Source of the DNA: Maritalea sp049801075
GTDB lineage: Bacteria; Pseudomonadota; Alphaproteobacteria; Rhizobiales; Devosiaceae
Reading direction: 5' to 3'
NCBI RefSeq assembly: GCF_049801075.1
Contig: NZ_JBNAGG010000005.1
Span: 62,001 to 126,000 of the forward strand
DNA length: 64,000 nt
This document shows positions 7,893 through 16,957 of the stretch, piece after piece (the first letter of the stretch is position 1; each line of letters opens with the position of its first letter). The translations under genes and the position numbers were made by a program. The notes under the pieces were generated by a model. That model ran no database searches. It was not told the DNA's origin and saw nothing but the letters and a program-made list of their open reading frames with translations.

Positions 7893-8876
7893 ATGCTCAA
7901 TCGCGTACTTGGTGGCCAGCGCCGCCGATTTGATGACCTTTCTGAAGCTGAAATCTTAGCTCTTGCCATTTCGGCTGAGGAAGATGATGCGCGCATTTAT
8001 GCGGCCTATGCCGAAATGTTGCGCGACGAATTTCCTGCTTCGGCCAAAGTTTTCGACGGTATGAAAGAGGAAGAAAATGAGCATCGCGGCATGCTCATTG
8101 ATATGTTCAAGAAAAAGTTTGGCGACAATATTCCCCTTGTTCGCCGCGAGCACGTGAAAGGCTTTTTGGAGCGTAAGCCATTTTGGCTGATGAAAAATTT
8201 GCCGCTTGAAACCATTCGCCAGCAAGCTTGGGAAATGGAAGAAGCAGCGCAAAACTTCTATCTTGAGGCGTTGAAGCGCACCAAAGATGCCAATATCCGT
8301 AAGCTATTGGGTGATTTGGCGCTGGCAGAACAACACCACAAAAATGCAGCTGATGATTTAAGCGATGAGCATTTGGGTGAAGATGCCCTTGAGGAGGAGG
8401 ACAAGCAAAAGCACCGCAAATTTGTGCTGACCTATGTGCAGCCGGGTTTGGCGGGTTTGATGGATGGTTCCGTTTCCACCCTTGCGCCAATCTTTGCTGC
8501 GGCATTCGCCACGCACTCTACTTGGGAAACTTTCTTGGTTGGCCTTGCCGCATCCATTGGCGCTGGTATTTCCATGGGCTTCACCGAAGCCGCCTCAGAT
8601 GATGGCAAGCTTACGGGGCGCGGGTCGCCAATCAAGCGCGGCTTCGCTTCTGGCATCATGACCACGATCGGTGGTTTGGGCCACGCCCTGCCCTATTTGA
8701 TTGCAGATTTTTGGACCGCAACGATCACCGCAATTATTGTCGTGTTTATCGAATTGTGGGTGATTGCCTATATACAAAACAAATATATGGACACGCCATT
8801 TTGGCGCGCGGTTATGCAAGTGGTCTTTGGTGGCTCGCTGGTGTTTGCGGCAGGTATATTGATCGGTAATGCATAG
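7893..8876 (+). CDS. mbfA: Membrane-bound ferritin/VIT1-family iron exporter
   Basis: 327 residues in two domains. Residues about 1-165 form a ferritin-like (erythrin) domain with di-iron ligands in SAEEDD, EEENEHRGM, WEMEEAAQNFY and LAEQHHKN. Residues about 170-327 form a VIT1/CCC1-type membrane domain with several helices (QPGLAGLMDGSVSTLAPIF, GAGISMGFTEAASDDG). MbfA of Agrobacterium and Bradyrhizobium exports iron and protects from iron and peroxide stress. The gene stands alone with its own upstream region. Confidence 0.92.
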   Translation: MLNRVLGGQRRRFDDLSEAEILALAISAEEDDARIYAAYAEMLRDEFPASAKVFDGMKEEENEHRGMLIDMFKKKFGDNIPLVRREHVKGFLERKPFWLMKNLPLETIRQQAWEMEEAAQNFYLEALKRTKDANIRKLLGDLALAEQHHKNAADDLSDEHLGEDALEEEDKQKHRKFVLTYVQPGLAGLMDGSVSTLAPIFAAAFATHSTWETFLVGLAASIGAGISMGFTEAASDDGKLTGRGSPIKRGFASGIMTTIGGLGHALPYLIADFWTATITAIIVVFIELWVIAYIQNKYMDTPFWRAVMQVVFGGSLVFAAGILIGNA

Positions 8877-8885
8877 TCGCTGCTC

Positions 8886-9737
8886 ATGGTGGCAGCAAAG
8901 AGTAGTTTAATGAATTTTACGCCCGAATTTTTGGACGCCAATTATGTTGAGCGCGACAGGGTGCGCATTGCATTTGGTGACACTGGCCCCAAAGATGGGC
9001 CGGTGGTGTTTTTGGTGCACGGACTTGCCGCATCCGGCATGCAATTTACCGCAGACGCGCATTTTTTTGCCAAGCTAGGTTACCGCGTGATTGTGCCTGA
9101 CTTGCGCGGCCATGGTCGATCCGGCAAGCCCACACAAAAGAGTACAGATGCTTTTTCCATTCCGGAATTGTCAAAAGACATGCTGGCCATTGCCGACCAT
9201 ATTGACGTGGAGCAATTCCATTATGTCGGCAATTCACTGGGTGGCATCATCGCGCTTTGGGCGCTTGAGGACCATCGCGAACGGTTTAGAAGCTTTGCCA
9301 GTTTCGGCACTACCTATTCGCTTAAAACCCCCAAGGCGGGTGTTGGGGTGTTGAAGTGGATTTACAAAATTATGGGGCCAAATCTGATCGGCAAGCTTGG
9401 TGCGGTTGGCACCACTAAAAACAAACAAGCGCGCCCACTCGTGCGCGCCATGCTTAGCGCGATTGATATTGATGTAGTCACCAGCATTGTTGGCCATGTT
9501 GGCAATTATGACCTGATTGATCGCGCAATTGCGTATAACGGGCCGATCATGATGTTGCGTTGCGGTCTTGATAAGTCTGTTAACGCCGCCCTTGGTCCAA
9601 CCTTGTCGGCGATGGTGCCGCTTGACAATTTCATGCTGATTGAAGTGCCCAAAGGTGGCCATTGTGCCAATCTGGATGCAACAGATCGCGTGCGCCAATA
9701 TTTGCTCGAATTTTGGCAACGGGTTGAGCAAAATTAA
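8886..9737 (+). CDS. Alpha/beta-fold hydrolase
   Basis: 283 residues. The oxyanion region VHGLAASG, the nucleophile elbow GNSLGG (serine), the acid in RCGLDKSVN and the histidine in GGHCANLD make a full catalytic triad. No signal peptide, so it is cytoplasmic. Substrate cannot be read from the sequence. It begins 9 bases after mbfA and may be transcribed with it. ATG 8886 was kept; the ATG at 8910 (MNFTPEFLD) is an alternative. Confidence 0.85.
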   Translation: MVAAKSSLMNFTPEFLDANYVERDRVRIAFGDTGPKDGPVVFLVHGLAASGMQFTADAHFFAKLGYRVIVPDLRGHGRSGKPTQKSTDAFSIPELSKDMLAIADHIDVEQFHYVGNSLGGIIALWALEDHRERFRSFASFGTTYSLKTPKAGVGVLKWIYKIMGPNLIGKLGAVGTTKNKQARPLVRAMLSAIDIDVVTSIVGHVGNYDLIDRAIAYNGPIMMLRCGLDKSVNAALGPTLSAMVPLDNFMLIEVPKGGHCANLDATDRVRQYLLEFWQRVEQN

Positions 9738-9863
9738 AAAGACAAGATAACGCTTGAGTCATAAATCTTTTTTGCAACTGTCATTTTTCTGATCATCAAT
9801 CGTCATGATCCAACGCCATTTTCTCGCCGATCCGGTTCGAGATCTTTTGCTTTGGAGAGAAAA

Positions 9864-11099
9864 ATGATGAAATTTAGCCCGGCCCTTTTTGGCCTAGCGC
9901 TTTTGGCGCAGCCTATGGCTGCCCTTGCTGATAATCATAGTGAAGCTGCCGTTCATTTGGGTGTGCGTCCGCTTTACTTGGTTGACCAAATGGAAGCGAG
10001 CGACTTGAAAGACAAATTGGCGTCTTGTGCCAATGGCCCATTCGAAAAGAGCGACTTTTCAATCGGTCACCGCGGTGCCGCTTTGCAGTTCCCTGAACAC
10101 ACAAAAGAGAGTTACACAGCTGCTGCCCGCCAAGGCGCAGGCATCATTGAATGTGATGTGGCTTTCACTGCCGACAAAGAGTTAGTTTGTCGCCACTCAC
10201 AAAGTGATTTGCACACCACAACAGACATTTTGCTGCGCCCTGAATTGGCCGCTAAATGTTCAGTGCCATTCTCACCTGCCGATCCAGCGACAGGCAAAAA
10301 AGCTGAAGCAAAATGTTCAACTTCAGACATCACTTTGGCTGAATATATGACATTGAACGGCAAGATGGATGGCGCCAATGCAAACGCCACCACTGTTGAA
10401 GAATATGTGATGGGCACCGCAGGTTTCCGCACGGACCTTTATGCCACAACAGGCACATTGGTGACACACAAGCAAAGCATTGAGTTGATCAAATCATTGG
10501 GTGGCAAGTTCACGCCAGAACTGAAAACACCAACCGTTGATATGCCTTATGAAGGCGATTTCAGCCAAGCAGATTATGCGCAAAAAATGATCGACGAGTA
10601 TAAAGCGGCTGGCATTGACCCTAAAGATGTTTGGGCACAGTCTTTCTTGCTTGATGATGTGTTGTACTGGATTGAAAATGAGCCTGAGTTCGGCGCGCAA
10701 GCGGTTTATCTTGATGGCCGTTATGACAATGAAGGCTTTGATCACCTCAACCCATCAACATATGGCAAAAGCATGCAAGAGCTTGCCGATGCTGGCGTAA
10801 AATATATCGCACCACCGCTTTGGGTTTTGGTGACCACGGAAGACGGTAAAATCGTGCCATCTGTTTACGCCAAAGAAGCAAAAGCTGCTGGCTTGAACAT
10901 CATCACATGGACTTTGGAACGTTCTGGCCCGCTCAATAACGGTGGCGGCTGGTATTTCCAGTCTATCACAGACGTTACCAACAATGATGGTGTGGCGTTC
11001 GAATTGCTCGACGTTTTGGCCAAAGAAGTTGGCGTTGTTGGAGTGTTCTCTGACTGGCCTGCAACCACAACTTACTATGCAAACTGCATGGGTCTTTAA
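9864..11099 (+). CDS. Periplasmic glycerophosphodiester phosphodiesterase
   Basis: 411 residues. The signal peptide MMKFSPALFGLALLAQPMAA is cut near ALADN. The GDPD-type TIM barrel starts with GHRGAALQFPEHT, followed by ECDVAFTADKELVCRH (metal/acid-base site) and FTPELKTP. The GlpQ class splits glycerophosphodiesters from phospholipids to glycerol-3-phosphate. The start is ATG 9864 with GGAGAG at 9854-9859; an in-frame TTG at 9852 lies on the ribosome site and is rejected. Confidence 0.87.
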   Translation: MMKFSPALFGLALLAQPMAALADNHSEAAVHLGVRPLYLVDQMEASDLKDKLASCANGPFEKSDFSIGHRGAALQFPEHTKESYTAAARQGAGIIECDVAFTADKELVCRHSQSDLHTTTDILLRPELAAKCSVPFSPADPATGKKAEAKCSTSDITLAEYMTLNGKMDGANANATTVEEYVMGTAGFRTDLYATTGTLVTHKQSIELIKSLGGKFTPELKTPTVDMPYEGDFSQADYAQKMIDEYKAAGIDPKDVWAQSFLLDDVLYWIENEPEFGAQAVYLDGRYDNEGFDHLNPSTYGKSMQELADAGVKYIAPPLWVLVTTEDGKIVPSVYAKEAKAAGLNIITWTLERSGPLNNGGGWYFQSITDVTNNDGVAFELLDVLAKEVGVVGVFSDWPATTTYYANCMGL

Positions 11100-11124
11100 T
11101 CTTACTCCCTAGACCGTCATGCGA

Positions 11125-11154
11125 GGCCGGGTGCTAATGCACTCGGCCTTTTTG
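11125..11154. terminator. Bidirectional-type intrinsic terminator
   Basis: GGCCGGGTGC (11125-11134), loop TAAT, GCACTCGGCC (11139-11148), then TTTTTG. It ends the phosphodiesterase transcript on the plus strand and overlaps the last codons of the convergent membrane gene. Confidence 0.8.
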
Positions 11155-11535
11155 TTTGTGCCAGCCAATTTGCGCCACAAGGGCAATCAGGCCAAACAAA
11201 ATCCATTGTGGCATCGGCCACAGGGACTGGAGATAGAACAAGCCAGCGATCATGAAAATGATCGCAATGCCCACATAGATCACATTGATGAACAGCACCA
11301 TATCCATGGATAGCGCCCCCCGCTTGGCGGCAAACAACAATGCAAGTCCCACAATGATGAGCAGCAGGCTGACTTGGTTCCACATCACGTCCATGATCGC
11401 GAAGATCACCGTTGGCATTTCAATCTTTGCCAATGGCACCATGATTTCCGGCGTGCCAGCAAAAATGTGAATTGCAGCGACCAATAATGACATAACGCCA
11501 GCCACACCCCACCAGAGATTAAGTTTATCTTTCAT
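11134..11535 (-). CDS. Four-helix small membrane protein under TetR-type control
   Basis: 133 residues with four predicted membrane helices. No catalytic motif and no family recognised with confidence. The ATG at 11535 was chosen because AGGGG lies 6 bases upstream; the ATG at 11541 would touch the ribosome site. It is divergent from a TetR gene and shares a region with two perfect CATACG-N4-CGTATG palindromes, so it is the likely target of that regulator. Confidence 0.65.
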   Translation of the reverse strand: MKDKLNLWWGVAGVMSLLVAAIHIFAGTPEIMVPLAKIEMPTVIFAIMDVMWNQVSLLLIIVGLALLFAAKRGALSMDMVLFINVIYVGIAIIFMIAGLFYLQSLWPMPQWILFGLIALVAQIGWHKQKGRVH

Positions 11536-11549
11536 AAGCATCCCCTTTC

Positions 11550-11565
11550 CATACGCTACCGTATG
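11550..11565. promoter_or_regulatory. TetR-type operator 1
   Basis: Perfect palindrome CATACG-CTAC-CGTATG immediately upstream of the small membrane gene's ribosome site. It is identical in both arms to a second site 39 bases away (centre to centre). Confidence 0.75.
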
Positions 11566-11588
11566 TATTGCATTTAAGCACAAAGCAC

Positions 11589-11604
11589 CATACGGATACG
11601 TATG
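11589..11604. promoter_or_regulatory. TetR-type operator 2
   Basis: Perfect palindrome CATACG-GATA-CGTATG, nearer the tetR gene. Two copies in the shared divergent region suggest joint repression of both genes by the product of the gene at 11658. Confidence 0.75.
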
Positions 11605-11657
11605 TTTGAGCGCATTTGTCGCAGACCAATAGAAGGCGCGCCGTGTAAGGATGAGTT

Positions 11658-12254
11658 ATGGCAAAATCGAATGATGCAAAGCGAAATCAATTATCCGCCC
11701 AAGATTGGCTGCTGGCCGCGATTGCGGCCATGGCCAAAGGCGGCGTTGAAAATGTGAAGGTCGAGCGGCTGGCCAAAAGCCTTGGAACCAGCAAAGGCTC
11801 TTTCTATTGGCATTTCAAAGACCGCAACGATCTGCTTGATCAATTGATCCGCTATTGGATGACCCAAGGCACTGAACAAGTGATGGCTGCCAATCAGAGT
11901 GCGAAAACCACTGCGCGCGAAAGGTTGCTTGCCCTGTTCAATGTCGCCCTAAAAGAACCAGTGGGCACGCTCAGTTCAGCACAGGGTGAAATGGCCATTC
12001 GAAGTTGGGCGGCGGTTGACCCAAATATCGCCAAAACCGTTTCAACGACAGACGAGCAACGCATCGCTTATGTGACTGCGCTATTTGCAGAATTCGGTCA
12101 CCCAAAAGAGGTGGCCGCTGCAAATGCCCAACAACTCTATTTGATGTTGCTCGGTTATTATGCACGGGCCACCTATGCGCCAAACGAAGCAAAAGTGGCG
12201 CAAGAACGTGTTTTGGCAGCACTCAACACCATGTTGCAGACCAACTTAGACTAG
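11658..12254 (+). CDS. TetR family transcriptional regulator
   Basis: 198 residues. The N-terminal DNA-binding domain (about 10-60) reads IAAMAKGGVENVKVERLAKS followed by LGTSKGSFYWHFKDRNDLLD, the standard TetR helix-turn-helix. The C-terminal ligand domain is variable and the inducer is unknown. Divergent from the small membrane gene, with two matching operators between. The stop codon abuts the convergent DUF2306 gene. Confidence 0.92.
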   Translation: MAKSNDAKRNQLSAQDWLLAAIAAMAKGGVENVKVERLAKSLGTSKGSFYWHFKDRNDLLDQLIRYWMTQGTEQVMAANQSAKTTARERLLALFNVALKEPVGTLSSAQGEMAIRSWAAVDPNIAKTVSTTDEQRIAYVTALFAEFGHPKEVAAANAQQLYLMLLGYYARATYAPNEAKVAQERVLAALNTMLQTNLD

Positions 12255-12752
12255 TTAGCGGTGCAGGTAGTTTTTGATCTCCCGCTCCCAGCGGAGGTAG
12301 GAGCCGACGCTCGTCAGCACGATGGCAAATATGATGGTGGGCAGCAATGTTTCGCTGTCGCCAAACAAAAGCATATGCAGTCGGCGGCCCGGCAACAGCG
12401 CCAACGCAAATGGAATGCCCAATGCCCCCCAATACATGGACAACATCGCCTCGCGATGAGCACGCACATTCTTTGCTCGTGCATCGCGTACTCCTGTCCA
12501 TAAACCCGCAATGGCAAAAGGGATAATCAGATGGATGGGGCTGAAGGGTCCAATCCATTCAAATCCATGGATGAACAAGGCACTGGTGACCGCAATCGCC
12601 ATGCCGATCACCCATGCCCATCCCATAATCCTGTGTGCGCGTGTTCCTTTTTTACCATAAAGCATATAGCCACCCAACATGATGCAGAACAGTGCTGCGA
12701 TGAGATGAATGATGACCGGCAATGGTGCAGTTGCCAAAATTTCTATGTTCAT
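12255..12752 (-). CDS. DUF2306-type membrane protein
   Basis: 165 residues with four to five predicted membrane helices. The features HLIAALFCIMLGGYMLYGKKG, THRIMGW-like AHRIMGWAWV, SPIHL and RAHREAML are typical of the DUF2306 family, whose histidines may bind haem or metal. Function unknown. The gene ends exactly beside the tetR stop. A divergent LytTR regulator lies 119 bases upstream, a frequent partner of such membrane proteins. Confidence 0.7.
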   Translation of the reverse strand: MNIEILATAPLPVIIHLIAALFCIMLGGYMLYGKKGTRAHRIMGWAWVIGMAIAVTSALFIHGFEWIGPFSPIHLIIPFAIAGLWTGVRDARAKNVRAHREAMLSMYWGALGIPFALALLPGRRLHMLLFGDSETLLPTIIFAIVLTSVGSYLRWEREIKNYLHR

Positions 12753-12871
12753 AAAGCCCTCAGATTTTCACTTGTCGCCACGCGGCCAATTGCGCCGCCG
12801 CCCTTGTGTGCGATAAAGGAAAACCTTAAGTTCAGGCACAATGCGGGTTTCGCAAAAACGGGGAGTGCTTC

Positions 12872-13666
12872 GTGAAAGAAGGGCCATTGCAATTGACGCT
12901 TCGCGAAATGCGCGAGATGTTTAGCTCTGCGCGGGTATGGGCAGGCATCATCACAGTGGCCGTGATGATCGGGATTATTGGCCCGTTTCAAACCTTTTCT
13001 TATTTCCCAACAGGTCCACGCATTGTTTATTGGCTTATCACCGTGGTGATCACCTATTTGGGCGGCGTGTTTGCTGGCAGCTTGGTGGTCAATGCGTTTG
13101 AACATTATTTCAGAGCAAATAACCCAGTTTTGCATATCTTAGTGGCAGGCACGGCCGCAGGCACCGCGGTTTCTGTGCTCATCACGCTCATCAATGGTAT
13201 TGCGCTCGGCGATTGGGAGATCCCCGGTTTCCACTCGATTATGCCATGGGTATATTGTGTGGCCATTTCCATTTGTATCTCGGCCCTGCACTTCATTTTT
13301 CAACGCCCCCAAAGCGAAGTGATCAACCCGCCAAAACAAGTGCCGCTTATGGCGCGGTTGAACGTCAAAAATCGCGGGCAGCTATTCTATTTGTCGATGC
13401 AAGATCACTATGTGAACATTGTCACCAGCAAAGGGGCGGAGTTGGTTTTGCTGCGGCTTGCCGACGCCATTAAAGAAACCGATGGTGTGGTCGGCGTGAA
13501 AATTCACCGCTCCCATTGGGTAGCACTTGATGCGGTTGCGGAAACCCGCAAAAAAGGCAGTGGCATGGTTGCCGTGATGAAAGATGGTGCGGAGCTGCCC
13601 ATCAGTCGCGGACAAATGGATGAAGTGCGGTTGGCAGGCCTACTGCCCGCCGCGCCACAAAGCTAA
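12872..13666 (+). CDS. Membrane-anchored LytTR-domain regulator
   Basis: 264 residues from GTG 12872. About residues 20-145 contain four predicted membrane helices. The C-terminal part (about 165-258) is a LytTR DNA-binding domain with FYLSMQDHYVNIVTSKG and VKIHRSHWVALDAV. There is no receiver domain, so it probably senses a signal at the membrane directly. It lies divergent from the DUF2306 gene, the most obvious local target. Confidence 0.85.
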   Translation: MKEGPLQLTLREMREMFSSARVWAGIITVAVMIGIIGPFQTFSYFPTGPRIVYWLITVVITYLGGVFAGSLVVNAFEHYFRANNPVLHILVAGTAAGTAVSVLITLINGIALGDWEIPGFHSIMPWVYCVAISICISALHFIFQRPQSEVINPPKQVPLMARLNVKNRGQLFYLSMQDHYVNIVTSKGAELVLLRLADAIKETDGVVGVKIHRSHWVALDAVAETRKKGSGMVAVMKDGAELPISRGQMDEVRLAGLLPAAPQS

Positions 13667-13668
13667 AT

Positions 13669-14685
13669 CTATTTGGCTTTCGCTGCCATTTTTTCGTTCA
13701 GCGCCCGTTGCTCTTCACGCAACTGCTTCATGCGCTCTTTGTTTTTCCGGGCAAACTCTTCGGCTTTATCGCCAATATGCTCCTGTCCCCGTTCAGCAGC
13801 CAAGCGGATTTGCTTTTCGCGCTCTGCAGCGCGGGCGCGGCTGCGTTCAGAAATTTTATCAGCGCAATGGTGACATTGCTGCCCTTCAATAAATTGCGGG
13901 TGCTGTTTATCTTCTTCGCTCAGCGGATAACGGCACGCCCGACAAAGGGTCAGATTGCCTTCCTCTAGGCCATGGCCAACAGATACGCGCTCGTCAAAAA
14001 CAAAGCATTCGCCCTGCCACTTGCTTTCTTCTTTCGGCATATTTTCGAGATATTTCAAAATGCCGCCTTTAAGGTGGTACACCTCTTCAAAGCCCTGAGC
14101 GAGCATATAGGCAGAGGCCTTTTCGCAGCGGATGCCCCCAGTGCAGAACATGGCGACTTTCTTGTTCTTTTTAGGATCAAGATTTTGCGCCACATAATCC
14201 TTAAACTCGGTGAAGTTTTCGGTTTTAGGGTCGAGCGCATTTTCAAATGTGCCGATGGCTACTTCATAATCGTTACGCGTATCCAGAACCACCATCTCTT
14301 CGTCCGAAATGATGTCGTTCCACTCTTCCGGCTCAACATAAGTGCCAACAATTTTTGTAGGATCCGCTTCAGGCGCGCGCAGGGTCACAATCTCTTTTTT
14401 CAGCTTCACCTTCATGCGCAAGAATGGCATATCGGCCGCGCTAGAAAACTTGATTTCGCTGTTTTTGAACCGGCCCTTAAACTGGTTGCCGCGTTCAAGA
14501 TAGTCCACCAGCTCATCAATGGCCGTGGGCGTGCCCGCCACCGTGCCGTTGATGCCTTCTTCGGCCAAGAGCAGCGAGCCTTTAATGCCGCGCTCTTTAC
14601 AAAAATGGAGAATGAGCTCTTGCAGCTCTTTATAGTCTGGCAGGGACACAAATTTATAAAGCGCAACGACCTTAAATTCGCTCAT
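13669..14685 (-). CDS. trhO: tRNA uridine(34) hydroxylase (rhodanese family)
   Basis: 338 residues from ATG 14685, which follows GAGGAAGC. The order is an N-terminal acylphosphatase-like domain (EEGINGTVAG), a rhodanese domain with catalytic cysteine in FCTGGIRCEKASAY, and a cysteine-rich tail (CRACRYPL, CHHCADK) followed by a charged helix. TrhO (YceA) hydroxylates tRNA U34 using oxygen. The upstream extension to 14739 lacks a ribosome site. Convergent with the LytTR gene, 2 bases apart. Confidence 0.93.
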   Translation of the reverse strand: MSEFKVVALYKFVSLPDYKELQELILHFCKERGIKGSLLLAEEGINGTVAGTPTAIDELVDYLERGNQFKGRFKNSEIKFSSAADMPFLRMKVKLKKEIVTLRAPEADPTKIVGTYVEPEEWNDIISDEEMVVLDTRNDYEVAIGTFENALDPKTENFTEFKDYVAQNLDPKKNKKVAMFCTGGIRCEKASAYMLAQGFEEVYHLKGGILKYLENMPKEESKWQGECFVFDERVSVGHGLEEGNLTLCRACRYPLSEEDKQHPQFIEGQQCHHCADKISERSRARAAEREKQIRLAAERGQEHIGDKAEEFARKNKERMKQLREEQRALNEKMAAKAK

Positions 14686-14872
14686 TTTCAGCTTCCTCAG
14701 GTGATCAATTGCCTCTTTAGGTGAGGCAGCAAATTTCAATGGGGCGGTTTAGCAAAAAAGCGCCGCGCCGCCAAGCATTGATGTTTCATAGCCAAGTCAT
14801 TGCCAATTCCCATTGATCTATGTCATCCTAATTGTCCTGCCGTGACAAATTACATACATAAATGAGGTCCCT

Positions 14873-15910
14873 ATGCCCTTTAGCGCATCAGCTTCTCGCT
14901 ATGACAAAATGGAATATCGCCGTTCTGGCCGTTCCGGACTAAAGCTTCCCGCCATCAGCCTTGGCCTTTGGCAAAATTTTGGCGGCACGCGCGATTATCC
15001 AACCGCCCTTGAGATTTTGGCTTATGCCTTTGATCAAGGTGTCACCCATTTCGACCTGGCCAACAATTACGGCCCGCCTCCTGGCTCTTCTGAAGAGTTG
15101 TTTGGTCAAATGATGCTGCATGACTTTAAGCCCTATCGTGATGAGATGATCATCTCTTCCAAAGCGGGCTACGAAATGTGGCCTGGCCCTTATGGCGAAT
15201 TTGGGTCGCGCAAATATCTCATCGCCAGCTGTGACCAAAGCCTGAAGCGTTGCAATGTCGATTATTTCGACATTTTCTATTCGCACCGCTTTGATCCAGA
15301 AACACCATTGGAAGAAACAATGGGCGCCCTCGCCTCGCTTTATCATCAAGGCAAGGCCCTTTATGTCGGCGTTTCTTCTTATCCGCGTGAGCAAACCATT
15401 GAAGCTCACCGCATTTTGAAAGAAATGGGTGTGCCCCTCACCATTCACCAACCGTCCTATTCCATCCTCAATCGTTGGATAGAAGATGATGGCACCTTGG
15501 ACGCATTGGGCGAATTGGGCGTGGGCTGCATTGCCTTCTCGCCTTTGGCGCAAGGCGTGTTGAGCGGCAAATATTCAAAAGGCAAAGGCGAAAACACCCG
15601 CGCCTCTGAAAAATCATCCTCCGTTGCCGCTTCCCATCTTGAAATGGGCGTGATCGACGCAGCAGATCGCCTCAACGAAATCGCGAAATCACGCGGCCAA
15701 ACTTTGGTGCAATTGGCCTTGGCGTGGGCCTTGCGTCGCACAGAAATGACATCCGCATTGATCGGCGTGCGTACGCTCGAGCAGCTCAAAGATAATCTGG
15801 GCGCACTCGACAATCTGGACCTAAGCGACGACGAAATCACCGCCATCGACAAGGCCTCAGAAGGTGGATTGATGAACCTGCACCCGCAGCCAGAAGGCTG
15901 GTTGCGTTAA
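14873..15910 (+). CDS. yghZ: Aldo/keto reductase, L-glyceraldehyde 3-phosphate reductase type
   Basis: 345 residues. The aldo/keto reductase tetrad is visible: D and Y in FDLANNYGPPPGSSE, K in SSKAGYEMWPGPYG, and H in YSHRFDP. The block GYEMWPGPYGEFGSRKYL is characteristic of YghZ/Gpr enzymes, which reduce L-glyceraldehyde 3-phosphate and other aldehydes with NADPH. Monocistronic by position. Confidence 0.9.
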   Translation: MPFSASASRYDKMEYRRSGRSGLKLPAISLGLWQNFGGTRDYPTALEILAYAFDQGVTHFDLANNYGPPPGSSEELFGQMMLHDFKPYRDEMIISSKAGYEMWPGPYGEFGSRKYLIASCDQSLKRCNVDYFDIFYSHRFDPETPLEETMGALASLYHQGKALYVGVSSYPREQTIEAHRILKEMGVPLTIHQPSYSILNRWIEDDGTLDALGELGVGCIAFSPLAQGVLSGKYSKGKGENTRASEKSSSVAASHLEMGVIDAADRLNEIAKSRGQTLVQLALAWALRRTEMTSALIGVRTLEQLKDNLGALDNLDLSDDEITAIDKASEGGLMNLHPQPEGWLR

Positions 15911-16006
15911 GGCTTTATTAAGCTAGTCAATACGTGAAGAATTCACGTCACATTTGAACCAAACTTTGGCGTCAGCGTGATCCCTATATTTTTTAAGGAT
16001 TGCCTG

Positions 16007-16957
16007 ATGCCAAAATTTTTTATCGCCGCAATTGCGGTCTATTTTGCCTTTTCAACAACAAGTTATGCACTCGATTGCACCGAAGAACTTCGGGAGAAGA
16101 TTTGCTTTGGCAATACGGCCTATTGCACGGCGCCAGCCTCTCCAAAAACTCAAAACATGATTGTTGAGATTGCTGAAGAAAGCTCGCCGCTGGCGCAAAA
16201 GCTATTTTGCGATATTTATCACATTAGAATTGTAAAGAATATTCGAGGAACCCAGATAGGGGACTATAAAAATATTGGCGAGCTTGGGGTCGTGAGAATT
16301 GTTGCCGATCACTACTCGCGCTATTTCGAGGACCTATCATCAAAGTTTGGAAAGTACTCCATTGGCGATGGTCAACTCACTATCATCGATGCAAGCGGCG
16401 CCCCTCGCCGCCTTGACGATAAATCAACTGAGAAAGCACTTCTCAGAAACTTACTTCTCCACGAATTGGCCCACCATTTCGAATTTAAATTTCTGGGCGA
16501 TCACGCCTATCAATGCTCCAAGGCGAACTACATCGTTCCACCGAAAAGGGTGAGAAAGCTCATTGATCAAATCCGCCATAAAGTTGAATGGACTGATTGG
16601 ATAGAAGAGGATTTCCGCGCCTTTTACGCCTATCTTTTGCAAACAGACAAGCCAACGCTTTATGGAACCACCAATTTAGCCGAGGATTTTGCAGAGCTAT
16701 TCGAGTATTTCCACTTCATCCATTATTATGGCGAGAACGAAATTCTCAGACATAAAGATGGATCACTTGCCGTTGATTTTGCTGAACGTTTTAAGGCACC
16801 CATTATGCAAAACAAAGTGCGCTTGATGGAAGTCCTCATGGCGCACCCGGATTTTGATAGTGAGGATGCGAAGCAATGGCGGCGAGACTTTGAGAGATGC
16901 GAGGGCGTTTTCAGTGCGGAGAATCTCTCGCCACAGAACGTGGCGTCTAATCGTTGA
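16007..16957 (+). CDS. Secreted HExxH zinc-metallopeptidase-like protein
   Basis: 316 residues from ATG 16007 (AAGGA 7 bases upstream). The signal peptide is PKFFIAAIAVYFAFSTTSYA. The mature protein has a zinc motif HELAHH and, about 75 residues later, NLAEDFAELFEYF, which could supply the third ligand glutamate as in gluzincins of the lethal-factor-like type. Several cysteines suggest periplasmic folding. No close family was recognised. The A+T-richer codon use differs from neighbours and hints at transfer. The 3' end overlaps the convergent acetyltransferase by 11 bases. Confidence 0.7.
   Translation: MPKFFIAAIAVYFAFSTTSYALDCTEELREKICFGNTAYCTAPASPKTQNMIVEIAEESSPLAQKLFCDIYHIRIVKNIRGTQIGDYKNIGELGVVRIVADHYSRYFEDLSSKFGKYSIGDGQLTIIDASGAPRRLDDKSTEKALLRNLLLHELAHHFEFKFLGDHAYQCSKANYIVPPKRVRKLIDQIRHKVEWTDWIEEDFRAFYAYLLQTDKPTLYGTTNLAEDFAELFEYFHFIHYYGENEILRHKDGSLAVDFAERFKAPIMQNKVRLMEVLMAHPDFDSEDAKQWRRDFERCEGVFSAENLSPQNVASNR

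Noticed and set aside
9852..9863. TTG start for the glycerophosphodiesterase
   Set aside because: The codon overlaps the ribosome site GGAGAG; ATG 9864 gives a normal signal peptide.
13972..14724. 250-residue plus-strand open frame opposite trhO
   Set aside because: Antisense shadow of an intact conserved enzyme; no start signal or known domain.
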